Shown: in pieces, positions 40,424 through 51,979 of the stretch
Numbering within the stretch: the stretch's first letter is position 1
Layout: every line of letters begins with the position of its first letter
Origin: Onthophagus taurus
Lineage: Eukaryota > Arthropoda > Insecta > Coleoptera > Scarabaeidae
Assembly (NCBI RefSeq): GCF_036711975.1
Contig: NC_091973.1
Coordinates: 18,228,001 to 18,292,000 of the forward strand
Length of the DNA: 64,000 nt
Direction of reading: 5' to 3'
The notes under the pieces: generated by a model
The model's database searches: none
The model's input: only the letters and a program-made list of their open reading frames with translations
Told to the model about the DNA's origin: nothing
Program-made: the position numbers and the translations under genes

Positions 40424-41345
40424 CAGGGTGTATCTGAATGACTGCAACAAACTTCAAGGGTGATTCTTTAGTGAATTTTAAGGGTACTTTGATATATGAA
40501 CCATGAGCGACTTCGGCTCCCCTAAGGAGCTACACCCCTCCAAAAATGACGGAAAATTTTGGTTTAATTTTTTTTTCTCAAAAACTATAAACGCTAGGAA
40601 AATGAAATTTGGGGAATATGTTTAACTCATAATAGGGCACGTTTTGACCCTATTTGTACTTTCAACCTACCCTTCTAAACTACTAAACGTAACCACCCCC
40701 GTTCAATTTATGCCTAGATTTTTTTTATGAAGATGATAAATACATTGGAAAAATTTCAGTTAGATAGATAAAACTATTCTAAAACTTTTTTGTCTCTCTG
40801 GTGTTCTTCTAAAATTTAATAATTTCTGAGAAAAAAATAATTAAGCAAACACTAACTGTTAAGCTGTAGGGTTGTTAATCGAAAGTTGGAATGAATTTTT
40901 AGTGAAAAAATCTTAGTAGGCTTTGCAATCTTTGTCAGAAATATTTTTGACGTTTAAATGTCAGTGATTTTCTTACTTTATTATTGTTTTATTTAAAATT
41001 TTGAAACGTCGAGTGAACGAGCGTAAATGCGATTGAACTTTATTCAAAAATTAATTTGAAAAAGAATGATAATAGTAAGAAAAACTGACATTTAAACGTC
41101 AAAAATATTTCTGACAAAGATTGCAAAGCCTACTAAGATTTTTTCATTCAAAATTCATTCCAAATTTTGATCGACAACCCCGTTGTTTAACGGGCAGTGT
41201 TTGCTTTATTATTTTTTTTCTCAAAAATTAGTCGTTTTTGAAAAAATTTTAGAGAAACAAAAAAGTTTTAGGATACTTTCATCTATCCATATATAATTTT
41301 TCTAATGTATTTATCATCTGTATAAAAAAAAATTTAAAAAATAAA
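40424..41345. mobile_element. TACAGGGTGTATCTGAATG element, left, truncated
   Basis: Starts CAGGGTGTATCTGAATGACT after TA (40422-40423). It is internally palindromic and stops near 41345, where the integrase fragment begins, so the right end is missing. Confidence 0.7.
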
Positions 41346-41346
41346 A

Positions 41347-41498
41347 ATTGTAAATTGAAAATTTTTTGGTATCATCAAGAAAATGGAACTTTAATCACAA
41401 AATAGCTATCAATAACAATCGAATGGTTTAGCAGAAAGGACTATTCAAAGCGTTAAAAAAGTAATTAAAAAATCAATTGATAATAATGATGATATATA
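41347..41498 (+). pseudogene. Gypsy integrase core fragment at the palindrome centre
   Basis: About 41410-41496 reads QSNGLAERTIQSVKKVIKK then SIDNNDDI, containing the catalytic Glu of the DDE triad (GLAE). Only one copy exists: it is the unpaired centre. The frame is cut by the mobile element at 41499 and continues in part after 42626 (LLAYRNTP). Confidence 0.8.
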
Positions 41499-42626
41499 CA
41501 GGGTGTATCTGAATGACTGCAACAAACTTCAAAGGGTGATTCTTTAGTGAATTTTAAGGGTACTTTCATATATGAACCATGGGCGATTTCCAAAAATGGC
41601 GGAAAATTTTGGTTTAATTTTTTTTTCTCAAAAACCGTAAATGCTAGAAAATTGAAATTTGGGGAATATGTTTAACTCATAATAGGGCACGTTTTGTCCC
41701 TATTTGTACTTTCAACCTACCCTTCTAAACTGCTAAACGTAACTACCTCCTTTACATTTTTGCTAAAACTTTTTTGTTTCTCTAAAAATTTTTCAAAAAC
41801 GACTAATTTTTAAGAAAAAAAAATAATAAAGCAAACACTGCCCGTTAAACAACCGGGTTGTCGATCAAAATTTGGAATGAATTTTGAATTAAAATCTTAG
41901 TAGGGTTTGCAATCTTTGTTAGAAATATTTTTGACGTTTAAATGTCAGTTTTTCTTACTATTATCATTGTTTTTCAAATTAATTTTTGAATAAAGTTCTA
42001 TCACATTTACGCTCGTTCACTCGACGTTTCAAAATTTTAAATAAAACAATAATAAAGTAAGAAAACCACTGACATTTAAACGTCAAAAATATTTCTGACA
42101 AAGATTGCAAAGCCTACTAAGATTTTTTCATTAAAAATTCATTCCAACTTTCGATTAACAACCCTACAGCTTAACAGTTACTGTTTGCTTAATTATTTTT
42201 TTCTCAGAAATTATTAAATTTTAGAAGAACATCAGAGAGACAAAAAAGTTTTAGAATAGTTTGATAAAAGGTGGATAGATATATCTAACTGAAAATTTTC
42301 CAATGTATTTATCATCTTCATAAAAAAAAATCTGGTCATAAATTGAACGGGGGTGGTTACGTTTAGTAGTCTAGAAGGGTAGGTTGAAAGTACAAATAGG
42401 GTCAAAACGTGCCCTATTATGAATTAAACATATTCCCCAAATTTCATTTTCCTAGCGTTTATGGTTTTTGAGAAAAAAAAATTAAACCAAAATTTTCCGC
42501 CATTTTTGGAGGGGTGTAGCGCCTTAGGGGAGCCGAAGTCGCTCATGGTTCATATATCAAAGTACCCTTAAAATTCACTAAAGAATCACCCCTTGAAGTT
42601 TGTTGCAGTCATTCAGATACACCCTG
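41499..42626. mobile_element. TACAGGGTGTATCTGAATG element, complete (1128 bp)
   Basis: Ends CAGGGTGTATCTGAATGACT and its inverse, flanked by TA at 41497-41498 and 42627-42628; mariner-like TSD. Almost the whole element is self-complementary, with no ORF. It is inserted in the integrase reading frame. Confidence 0.85.
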
Positions 42627-42639
42627 TATGTCATTATTA

Positions 42640-43116
42640 GCCTATCGAAACACACCCATTTACGGAATGTATGCTAAAGACAAATTTATTAAACCCAAAA
42701 TTGATCAACAAAAAAGAATTTAAATCAAATTTTTTTAATCATCAAAACAAAATTAAAAGTTATTATGATTGTAAAGTTGCGTAATCATTTTAAGACAGGT
42801 AGTTTGATAAGATATCAATTTAAACAAAAGATATCTGGCAACCTGGCATAATAATTAAGAGAATTGGGCCACGTTCTATAAAATAAAAAAATAAGATAGA
42901 CGATGTATTATTCGCAATATGATTTATTTGAAACCCGATAAAAGCTCAAAAACCATAGATTACCAATTTAATAATTTACGAACTAATAAATTTGTATACG
43001 ATAATACATGTGAAAATACTATTAATGATACGTTAAAACCCGTAGTTGTAGATAATGAAAAAACATCAAGTTTTGGCAGAACTATTCGACCGCCAAATAG
43101 ATATACTGCAGAATAG
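42640..43116 (+). pseudogene. Gypsy integrase C-terminal region, right arm
   Basis: Plus-strand counterpart of 39924-40421: SLLAYRNTPIYGM at about 42635, broken middle, then the open MIYLKPDKSSKTIDYQFNN.. peptide (42919-43116) ending in TAG. After it comes a purine-rich AAAGAAAGGTAGA and the LTR start. Confidence 0.75.
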
Positions 43117-43234
43117 TTTCTAGTTTTTATTTTATTATCATTTAATAGTTTTCTTTTAAAATTACTTAATTAGTTAGTTTCAAGATAGTTAGTAATTAGT
43201 TTACAGTACGAAAAGTAAAATAAAGAAAGGTAGA

Positions 43235-45029
43235 TGTTATATTTAAATGTAAGTTTAAGTTTATTGTATAAAACAGGTTTTAAAAATAATAAAAGTTCAG
43301 TTCATCTCCAGACGTGGTTTGATTTACATGACACCGTTTGATGTTAAAGACGATATTCACAATAACTGGGAGCTCACTGGAGCTGGAAGCGGCTCCAGGT
43401 TTTCTTACGCTCGCGTAATATTGCGTATCAAATTCTCTCTGCTAATGCGCATCTTTATTTCAGATCTCTAACAGCAGAGGTGCCATCTTTGTGTAGAAAG
43501 ATTAATAATATCGAACGGCGGGAAATGTTAGTTGAAAGATAATTATAGAGAAGAATTAATATTAAGACTTGGTTTAGTTCTTATTGTTATTCAGCGCTAG
43601 ATGATTGTATATTTTTGTTTAACTAAAAGTAGAACTAACTCTATGTAACATGAGTTTCGTTGGTGAATTTATCGATATTTGTAAGATCTATTAATGTTAG
43701 GGGTGGGGATGCGGATATCATTAATCCGTACCGCGTTTCCTCTTCCTCTTTCGTTATCGATCCTTGGTGTAGTACACTGGTGTAATTTTTAGTAAAGCTT
43801 AACCGCATGGTTGTAGAAGATTTTTATTGAAGAATCTCATTAATTGGTTTTGGAGATCTTCTTGTCGTAGAACAAATCGACAAGAAGATCTAAACTAATC
43901 TGGTCAATTGTTATTGGCGTGATTTGTTCCGGCGTTCCTGGTTCCGATTTAATCAACACGGCTACACGTTTAACTTAAGGTAAAAATATTCTACTAAATA
44001 TTATTTTCAGGGCTCGATCTTTTAGTTGTTTCCTTTTTCTTTTGTGTATTTTTATTGAATTTGGTGATTTTTATTGATTTGTAAATTTGTGGACCCTGAT
44101 AAATTTTCCATTCGAGTTCGAGACGCCATTTTGGACGCCCTCTAAAATAACATAGTTACATCCGTTTCAAGGCAATGTTTGTATATAAGAGGTTGTCTAG
44201 GTTTATTATTATTCTGTGGTATGGTTGCGTACCATACCACAGAATAACCAGAAGTGACACTGGCGGTATCCCACCAAATCTGACGTCATATTATTGCGAG
44301 GAAGCAAGGTATGGCTGCTATTGGTGGTAAATTAAGTTGTCTCTCTCATTCATTGTGCGTTTATCGCGCCTACGGATCCTCGCGATATGATGGCGGATTT
44401 TAAATCGAGGTTATAAAACGAGATGCTGCCAACATCAAAAGAATCGACGTCAGTGTCACATCTGGTTATTCTGTGACCATACTGCGCATTACGTAATTGG
44501 CGGAAAATAATACCGGGAAATATTCAAATTTTTAAAATAACGAATTTGAATTACTTTAATATATTTAGTGTGGTATATAATTAACTGAGGTAGGAAAACG
44601 GAAAATAATTCAACTTAATTTTTGATATAAATTCACTTATCACAAAATAATTGAGTGAAACTACACTAGTATGTTGATTAACTATTGATTTATGTTATAC
44701 CAGAGAAGACACTTCAGCTCTCACTAAACATGATCTTGAGGTTGCGCGCGCAATCCGCCGCCCCTTACGTCACGAAACACTCCTGCTCTTACGTCTCACC
44801 AATAAAACTAAAATCAAAGTATTGCAGTATAGGAACCTATGTATATAAACCTTGTGTCCAAGGTAGATAAATGTAAGGTATGCTTACGCGCAGAAAGTGA
44901 TGATGCGCGGAAGCCAATTACTGACGCGATTTTTAAAAGGTTAATGAGAAGCGAGTAACCCAATATACATTACTGGATTTAATTACGTTACTCAAAAATA
45001 AATTAAAATCATTCAAAGAGCACATAACA
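43235..45029 (+). repeat. Gypsy LTR, right arm
   Basis: About 1795 bases, TGTTATATTTAAATG to AAGAGCACATAACA. Holds the MITE at 44238-44475. A TATATAAAC stretch at about 44842 could be a promoter element. Limits inferred. Confidence 0.5.
44238..44475. mobile_element. hAT-like MITE, right arm
   Basis: Inverted counterpart of 38613-38850, same length and same flanking heptamer. Confidence 0.8.
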
Positions 45030-45084
45030 CGCAGTTTTCAATCAATGGAAAATTTCAATCAAATTTCAATCAAATTTTCAAGTG

Positions 45085-46080
45085 GAATACGAAAATGCAT
45101 ATTTAACATTGCTTTTAACTTCCAAAAAGAAACGTCAAATCGCAACTTTAAATTGATTTTTCGGTAAGTACTGCACTTTTGCGCACTTTTTTTTTATCAT
45201 TAACAGATCTTTTGAGTCATTTCCTACCAATTAAAAAAAATATCATCGATTTGTAAGAGGGACAGCTATTCTTTAATTATTCCAAAATTTCTTAATTTTA
45301 TTTTTTCTTTGTACGTTATTAATACTAAATTTTTTGCTTTAAATCATGAAGTCTTATACATATAGGACATGATTCTTACTATTTGTGTGATCACTTCTTC
45401 AGGTAGACTCGATGATTGTGCAATCATGTCCGCCACTCTTTTAAAAATAAATGGTTCCGTTGACAACGATTTTTTATGATATTTATTAAATGCATGCCAG
45501 ATCTCTTTTACCAGTATGTACAATTCTTCTTTTGGGTATAACAAGTGTCCTTTTGATAATGTATGTGTCCATGAAAATTCCTTCTTGTTAATATTCATTT
45601 CCTGCTCTAGGTACAATTGATATTTGCTTTCGTATTTGAAGGCTATAACTCGTCTCTACCTCAAAATCTTCATTTTCTACCTAAAATTCGTCAAAATTCT
45701 CTAACAGTTGAAGGTAATCCTCTTGATTCTGTAATTCTGTAACGAACTAAGTAATACTGGCCACAATATCTTCCTCTGGTTTGCCAACTTGGGTTTGATT
45801 CTGTTCTACAACATTCAAATTGCCCATGAAGTCAGTCATAAACATCCTTATGGAGTCCGGTTCACAACAGCGAGTAGAACGCACACGTGGTGTTGTGTTC
45901 TAGCTTTATCGAGTGATTTAGGTGGTTTATCTTTGGTTGAGAATTATTATTTTTTGCTTATTGGCATAAAGGTTAGTACCGATTCTTTCGGTCTACTTTT
46001 TTCAAATGTTTCAGTTTCAGTTTCTCTATTAATTGAATTTATACGAATTGGTTGGTTACATTAATTCTCCTGGTTTATGC
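45085..46080 (-). repeat. Repeat A, copy 3
   Basis: Same orientation as copy 1, inverted relative to copy 2; it starts abruptly at GAAAATGCATATTTAACATT. Towards 46080 it continues without a break into the non-LTR ORF1, as does copy 2, so Repeat A and that ORF1 were copied together. Confidence 0.8.
45344..45616 (-). CDS. Unrecognised protein fragment in Repeat A, copy 3
   Basis: 90 residues, full version of the peptide at 17368-17640 (MYLEQEMNINKKEFSWTHTL.., ending SYMYKTS), differing by about seven residues. Upstream, a stop separates it from the acidic FMGNLNVVEQ-type part (45700-45860). No family recognised. Kept open in two of three copies, which is weak support for coding. Confidence 0.35.
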   Translation of the reverse strand: MYLEQEMNINKKEFSWTHTLSKGHLLYPKEELYILVKEIWHAFNKYHKKSLSTEPFIFKRVADMIAQSSSLPEEVITQIVRIMSYMYKTS

Positions 46081-46084
46081 TGGT

Positions 46085-47004
46085 TGACCTTGAGTGCTAG
46101 TCGGCGCAGCGGGGATGGCCAAAGAGGCCGGCCCGCCCGAGTCTACTGCAGAGTTGCGCCAGTTGGTTGATCTCACAGCAGAGAAGCATGTTGATGTCGC
46201 GACGATTATTTCCGTGGACGGAGGTAATGGAACGAATTATTCTGCTGTTTTCAAATCGTTAAGCACAAATACCGAAAGTAATTCGTCATTTGCTTCGGTA
46301 CTAACAAAAGGCGTAAAAAACAATTTCCCTGATAGAGAACAAGCTATAATTTTTGATGCAATTGAGGGTAATCAAAAAAATGATTTTATAATAGGGGTCG
46401 GTCAGTTAATCGGTCCGCGTAATGTTTTGTTTGCATCGCGGGTATCAAACAATATAATATGCTGGTGGAAACCTTCGTAAAAGAACACCAGTGAATTATG
46501 TTAAATAAGCAGTTTATAAAGGCCAGACGTTTGGTATCTCCTGCCAAACGAATAATTATCTCAAACGTATCCGCCTGCACAACTCACGTGGTGATAGATC
46601 TTGTATTAAAACAATTGGGATTAAAAATCGTCTGTCCAATTAATTTTATTGGTGCGGGAGTTAACAACTCGGAATATAAACACGTCCTTAGTTTTCAACG
46701 TCAGGTTTATATTATTTTGGAGGAGTCGGATCCTTTGCCTGACTCTGCTCTTATTGAATATAAACAAAATCATTTTAGAGTCTTTTTATTAACTGATGAA
46801 TTAAGATGTTTTGCTTGCAAAAGTTTAGGGCACGTGGCTAGGAAGTGCCCTGTCAACAATGGAAACAAATCTTCGGCAAGTACAATAATTGCTGATATTC
46901 AGGTACAGGCTGGTGTCAATACTGCTAAACATCCGGACAAGACACCAATCAGCACAGAATCAGAGGAGTGTACAATCCTCCCTATTAAAACTAAAATACG
47001 ATAG
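46085..47004 (+). pseudogene. Non-LTR ORF1 (zinc-knuckle gag), copy 2
   Basis: 46094-46480 and 46498-47004 are in one series with a break at about 46480. The N-terminus is acidic (KEAGPPESTAELRQLVDLTA). The middle is an RRM-like part (SPAKRIIISNVSACTTHVVI, LKQLGLKIV, FIGAGVNNSEYKHVLSFQRQ, YIILEESDPLPDSALIEY). A CCHC knuckle CFACKSLGHVARKC follows, then a Ser/Thr-rich tail. This is the order of ORF1 in I/Jockey-like non-LTR elements with a PxxExFRVFLxxxxLRCFxCxxxGH line. ORF2 does not follow: at 47004 it passes into unknown sequence and then an LTR-like region. The frame is almost intact. Confidence 0.75.
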
Positions 47005-48316
47005 GTAGAACCATCGAGACACTAAAATAATAAGCAAGTGAATCTACCCCCAGAGGACAAGCAGTCGATTATAATTGTGGTGAGGCCGCCTCTGAACTGT
47101 CTCGACCTTTGGTAATACCGTTGCCACCAGAAACAGTATTTCGCGCTTCCTAATTCTTAGTCTGAAGGACCCCTAATTGATCTTAGCAAATCAATCAAAA
47201 CTAAATGACAAGCGCGCGGTCACTATTTCAGAACCGTTGGTTCTTGCACTAAGGCTCTGTCAGGAAAAGGGGAAAATCAAAAGGCAAGTGTTCTAACCAC
47301 ACTTAAACTATATTAACAAAATAACAAGTAAAAATAGACAATGAACAAAAAAAAATGAACCTTAAAATCTATCTACGCTTATTTCTGACCCGACGTTACT
47401 TAAAAAGAGATATTCCTGAATCTAACCTCGACAGCTAATACTCGTTGACAGATAGGTGATAACGGAAACTGGCAAACAGACATACTCAGGACTTGTATTC
47501 CGATTTGGTAGTACGCCGATGGATCGCAACCCTGGATCCTTTTTGGTGGCTTCTCGGAAGTTAACCGGGATGGTTTCCACACCACTCTCGCACCAAATCC
47601 TCAGTGGAAACACAATTACCGACACGGATGCCCGAAGTACAAAGAATGTTCGCAAATGAAACTAAGTCACAGTTCTCGATATACGACGACACTTAGAATT
47701 GGCGTTAAAGCGAATTCTAAGTTGCTATCTAACGGAGCGCTGACGACGTTTCGACTCAAAAATTTCGTGTGATTGTTATGTGATTGTGATTTGATTGTTA
47801 TTATTATTGTCCTGAAAAAGGTCTTGGAAGCTCTTAAGTAACCTCGGGTGTTGGAGGGGTGCAAAAACCTTTTTGAGGCGTTCCTATCGCCTGGATGTCC
47901 CCGACACTTGGGCCAATCCAAAATACGGGGCGGATGTTTTACAATAATTTTCTGAACCAATCAGGAAATTTGGGGAAGGGAACAATTTTTGACCACGGGG
48001 CCAGAAGATAACATCCGCCACTAGCTAATCTCAAAAATCATCACGTAAATCCCAAACTGTGGGAACCATCAAACCTTTACGTTTTCTAACGTCTATTGTA
48101 TTTTTAACGACTTTTTCGTTATCTACGTTTCCCCATAAATTTGCTTGTACATTAATCTTTCTCAAAATTTATTTCGACGTCTGGTCACCATTCCGGGCGT
48201 CGGTCGTAAACGTGAGACGTGATTTTTGGTTTTTAGAACAAAAAGGTTGCTCGCCAGGAATATACAATTCGTATGGTTTATTCCTAAAACCATTAAATAA
48301 TTCCCGAATTATTACA
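47005..48316 (-). other. Probable 3' LTR of the envelope-bearing element and flank
   Basis: Minus-strand LTR start TGTAATAATTCGGGAATTAT at 48316 after a strong polypurine tract. The other LTR end could not be placed (candidates 47265 or 47769). No convincing ORF is present. Confidence 0.5.
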
Positions 48317-48331
48317 TTCCTCCCCCCTTTA
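48317..48331 (-). promoter_or_regulatory. Polypurine tract
   Basis: TAAAGGGGGGAGGAA on the minus strand, next to TGTAATAATT. Classic 3' end signal of an LTR retroelement. Confidence 0.7.
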
Positions 48332-48457
48332 AAGAAATTGTCCTCAATTTCCGCTTATATCCATTAAGGAAGGGGCTCGCAAGGGATTACTACATGAACC
48401 AAATGTCTCATCACCGACTCTTCTAGTGAACAAAAGTCCTTGCGAGGTCCTGCCTTA

Positions 48458-50504
48458 TTACAGTAATAAAACAATACAAAATTCCCTGAAAAAAAATGAT
48501 TCAAACGACAAAAAAAATAAAAGATTACATAAAATACTTATTCTACAGCTTTGGAAGCCAGTTCTTTTGTGCCACTTCCATCTTGGACACTGCAGGGTAA
48601 AGGCTGGGTTGTGCGCCTCCGCCACTTCTTCCGTTGTTACTTTCTGCTCACTGGCATGCGCCAATGGTATTGTCTCTTCCGCACTTACACCCGCACTACC
48701 ACTCGCGAATTGGCGGTCCCGATGCCTCAACGCGTGCGAATGTACGCAGAACATTGTTACGCTGTCCCATACGGCTCCGATTAGTCGCACACTCCACCCG
48801 AATAGTTCGAAAAGCACAACCCCGTGCACAATCGTGTCTATCACGAACTTTAGCGCGCGCACAACGAAGAACATCGCGAGGCAGCCTCCGGTTAAGGATC
48901 CTAGATATGGGAACCAATTCCAGAAGGCATCCCATTGTCCCTGGACCCATCCTTTTATTGTGTGTTCGGAGATGAGGGGAGCTATGTCATATATCATCGT
49001 CTCCGTAAGGATGTTGGACACTGCCTTCCTCTCCGTTGGGATGATGATATGTTGTCGTAGGTCTTCCATATCCTCCTGGGAGTATATCCCTCCTTGGAAG
49101 AGGTTGCCTGGACTAACGTAAGTCCACCTGTTCTCGTTGTTCGGTTCCATGACCTCCGGGGTTGGTATTTCATGGAGCGTGTGGGATACTTTATACCATT
49201 TGTTTCCGAGTTTGTAGGCGGGAAACAAAAATGGATTACAACCGATCTCGGTACCGTATTTCTGTAATACGTGCGTCCTTGGGGCCATAAACAGTAACGA
49301 GTCCATGTACGTCACCGGAAGTTCATGATAACAACGTTCCGTGTTCCGTACCTGGACCTCCACCGGATTGCACTGAATCACATGGACCAGTTCTCCGTGG
49401 TTCACCGCCATGTACCCTGGTTGCTTTATCTTGGCATATGCGAACTCCATCGGTGCTGTAACTGCGAGGGTTTGCAGATTCCTCAGCACCTGTTGTTCGA
49501 GGGTACATCTCTGCACGATGACATCGGCGTAAAGTGACGTCAGTTGTCGCTGCAGATGCCGTTCCACGAAGACGATTTTCGTGTTGACGTATGTCGTCGG
49601 GTCCATGTTGAACAGGTTTACTTTAGTTTTTGAAAAGTAAAATAACCCATTCTCCGATGGTTTGATTATGAAGAACCGTGGATGATCCGTCTCGTATACG
49701 GTCTGTCCGCAGATCATCGTCGGTCGGGCGGTCGGCAAAGATTGTGTCCCCTGACTCGACGGTGTACACCGTGGTGTCGTAATTCTGACGAGTTACATTC
49801 GTCGGAGTCAGTTTCTTCGCCTCGCCTTCATAAAGCACCTCGTACTTTGTTCTGGAGCACTGGCTGTTATCAACATTGTCCCAAAACGTGTATCCGTACA
49901 TGGTGTCCACGCATGACTTTTCTCTGTACGGGCACGTGATACCTCCGGGCAGTACCATCTGATTCTCGGCAAGCCTGGCTGGTACTACCCTCTCCTCCAA
50001 GGTAATTTCCAGCGCTCCTTGTGCGATGACATCCGACCAACGGCCCTTGTGATCTTCATAATCGGCGCCCTTACACGTATTTTCTCCCGTCATCTTCCCG
50101 GCCATCAGGACGCTGGCGAAAGTTGTGCCATTTATCACCAACCCTTCTATGTTTTTTCCATAGAAATGGTACAGGCGACGTGTCCTGTGCATCTCATAAC
50201 ACATTTCCCTATTCACCGGGTAGATGTATGATGTCAATCCGTTCCGTACGGCTGACATATGGGAATGCATGCCGCAGTGACTAATCATCCTAGTCACGTG
50301 GATTTTGCACTGGACGATGGACTCCGTCACGGTGTTGGCTGGCGTCTTGCAGGCTCCGATGTCCGTGAGGCTGAAGGTGCTGATATTCATTCTGCTGTTC
50401 TGGCAGTCGTAGGCGATGATGGCCTCCACTCCAATGGTGAAGGTTGCCACGAATGAGATGACCTGGAGAATGAACATCTTCGTCTCTATAATTCCTTCTT
50501 TCAT
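48458..50504 (-). pseudogene. Chuvirus-like envelope glycoprotein of an LTR element, frameshifted
   Basis: Two overlapping minus-strand frames, 50504-49623 (293 aa) and 49738-48458 (426 aa), cover one protein of about 690 residues with a single frame change between 49623 and 49738. The first begins with a charged start and a hydrophobic signal-like segment (FILQVISFVATFTIGV), followed by AYDCQNSRM and many Cys (CKIHVTRMISHCGMHSH). The second has more Cys, and near its end a hydrophobic segment that fits a membrane anchor (CLAMFFVVRALKFVIDTIVH). The YDC..N.. start and CGMHSH block resemble glycoproteins of insect chuviruses (Jingchuvirales) and the copies captured by insect LTR elements; this is a family-level recognition from memory. 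A polypurine tract and LTR start follow, so it is the env of an LTR element. Pol and gag are absent. G+C is higher than its surroundings. Codons look otherwise intact, so the insertion may be fairly recent. Confidence 0.7.
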
Positions 50505-50519
50505 TCGATAAAATTAACT

Positions 50520-50866
50520 AAAACACATCAAACAAAACCAAAATCAATGCTACGGTTACATGTGCAATCGGTACTACTCATGCACTAATGCTACAACAAC
50601 TGAAAGTAAAAAAAAAAAAGTAAAGCGATAATTAAAAGCCATGCGAAACGCTTAAATGCGTTTCTACAATTATTGTACGATGATGTACAATATTTTTATT
50701 AAATTTTAAAAATTATTTTTATTCTACCACATTTTAGGTTGTTAATGGATAATTTATTTTTTTTAATCTGTTTTTTGTAAATTATATAACAAATCATTTT
50801 ATTAAAAACAACTTTTCATGGCACACTTTGTGTGGTGCATGGCACACTACAAGTGGTTTGAAATAA
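50520..50866. other. Spacer upstream of env
   Basis: AT-rich, with no pol sequence, so the env element is truncated on its 5' side. A short repeat, CATGGCACAC, occurs twice near 50820-50850. Confidence 0.45.
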
Positions 50867-51049
50867 CAACGGTTTGAATTTAATTTAAGATTTTCATTCT
50901 TACATCAATACGTTACTACACAAAAATATAAAATTCACCATAGAAGTTTAGAACAATAGTAAACTAAATTTTTTAGACAACTGAAAACTTGAAATGATGT
51001 AAAAAAGTGTTTTTTCAATTAGAAATTATAATATTCAATCTATTTCTAC

Positions 51050-51590
51050 CCAACAAGGGTTATTGATTTAGGAAAAGACCATTGATCATTGATTTACTTC
51101 TCGTGGTATTCTTAAATTTAGTTTGAATTTTTCAGACAGCATTAGTACGTTTACAAGCTTCATCAAACGTTAGTGTACCGCTTGCAGTCAACAAATCAGC
51201 CTGAATCTTCTCGTCATTCAAGCCACAAATAAATCGATCACGTAGTGCTTCGTTGAAATAAACTTTAAAATTGCACCTTTCAGACATTTTGTTTAGACGA
51301 ACAATAAAACTTTGCAGGGACTCGTCAGATTCTTGTTTAGCGTTGTTGAATTTGAATCTTGCAGCAATAACGGTGCCAAATGACTTTGTAGTGCCTTAAC
51401 TAAAACGCCATAACTGTTCTCTCGGGGTTACGCCGGCGTTACCTAAGGTTATCAAATAACTAACCTTATCCTCGTCTCTATCGACTCCATTGCTTTTTAA
51501 TAATAGCTCCAGCTGTTTAACATAAGTCTCAACATGATTTACATCATAGTGCTCAATAGACCTCACAAATCCTGTCATTCTTTTCTATTT
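51050..51590 (-). pseudogene. Ty3/gypsy gag, inverted copy
   Basis: Minus strand. It begins MTGFVRSIEHYDVNHVETYV (51578 downward), continues LLKSNGVDRDEDKVSYLITL, then breaks near 51400. The rest (LAPLLLQDSNS, then the SLQ..F..RL and LRDRF part) is in other frames. It is the counterpart of 23645-24019 with an additional N-terminal 90 residues. A TTTGGCGACGAAGAT stretch upstream at about 51625-51640 resembles a gypsy PBS (TGGCGAC..). Confidence 0.75.
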
Positions 51591-51645
51591 TTGACCTTGA
51601 AGACTTCTTTCTTTTGTTTTTCTTTATCTTCGTCGCCAAATTTGA

Positions 51646-51841
51646 TGTATATCCCAATAAAACACTAGTTTCTTATCTATTACCTAATTACGTCTATTAA
51701 CAAGTGTCTTTGTTCTTTTTACTAACTGCTTTTTAGGACGATCTCTCTCTAATGCACATTCCTGGCTCTTTCTAGTTCCTTACACGTTAAGTATTATTGT
51801 AACAAAATTAATATTATATTGTATTAGTGGTGTGTATAACA
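51646..51841 (-). repeat. Gypsy-type LTR upstream of gag
   Basis: 196 bases with minus-strand ends TGTTATACAC and GGGATATACA, followed by a PBS-like site and the gag start. Its other side is next to the acceptor of the acidic exon. Related LTRs at 17843-18068 and, cut short, 23605-23640. Confidence 0.5.
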
Positions 51842-51868
51842 AGTAAGCAATAATATTTTTTTGTACAG

Positions 51869-51979
51869 GATGACTTCGATGATGAAGCTAAAGAAGATGA
51901 CGTCAATGAAGAAACTAGTTTTAAAAATTCTTTTTATACTACACTGCAGCCATTTCTACCAACCGATATTGAAAATTAA
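51869..51979 (+). CDS. Acidic terminal exon, copy 3
   Basis: 37 codons after TTTTTTTGTACAG, DDFDDEAKEDDVNEETSFKN.. to PTDIEN then TAA. Same acceptor and frame as the two other copies. Gene not recognised. Confidence 0.5.
   Translation, partial: DDFDDEAKEDDVNEETSFKNSFYTTLQPFLPTDIEN

Larger units (their letters stand above)
38055..45045. repeat. 7-kb palindrome of two head-to-head gypsy 3' ends
   Basis: Arms of about 3.3 kb: 38055-about 41345 and about 41700-45045. The encoded 65-residue peptides at 39924-40121 (-) and 43116 downward (+) are identical in the listed frames. A hAT-like MITE with the same TSD is at matching places in both arms, so it predates the palindrome. Outer limits lie within about 15 bases of paired TGTTAT/ATAACA termini. 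Confidence 0.9.

Noticed and set aside
48551..48975. Plus-strand ORFs of 77-231 residues at 48426-49121
   Set aside because: Shadows of the envelope gene on the other strand; Arg/Thr/Ser-rich without domain character.
48458..50504. Baculovirus F-like (errantivirus) env
   Set aside because: No furin site plus fusion peptide pattern was seen; the Cys pattern and YDC start fit chuvirus-like glycoproteins better, though only a profile search can settle it.
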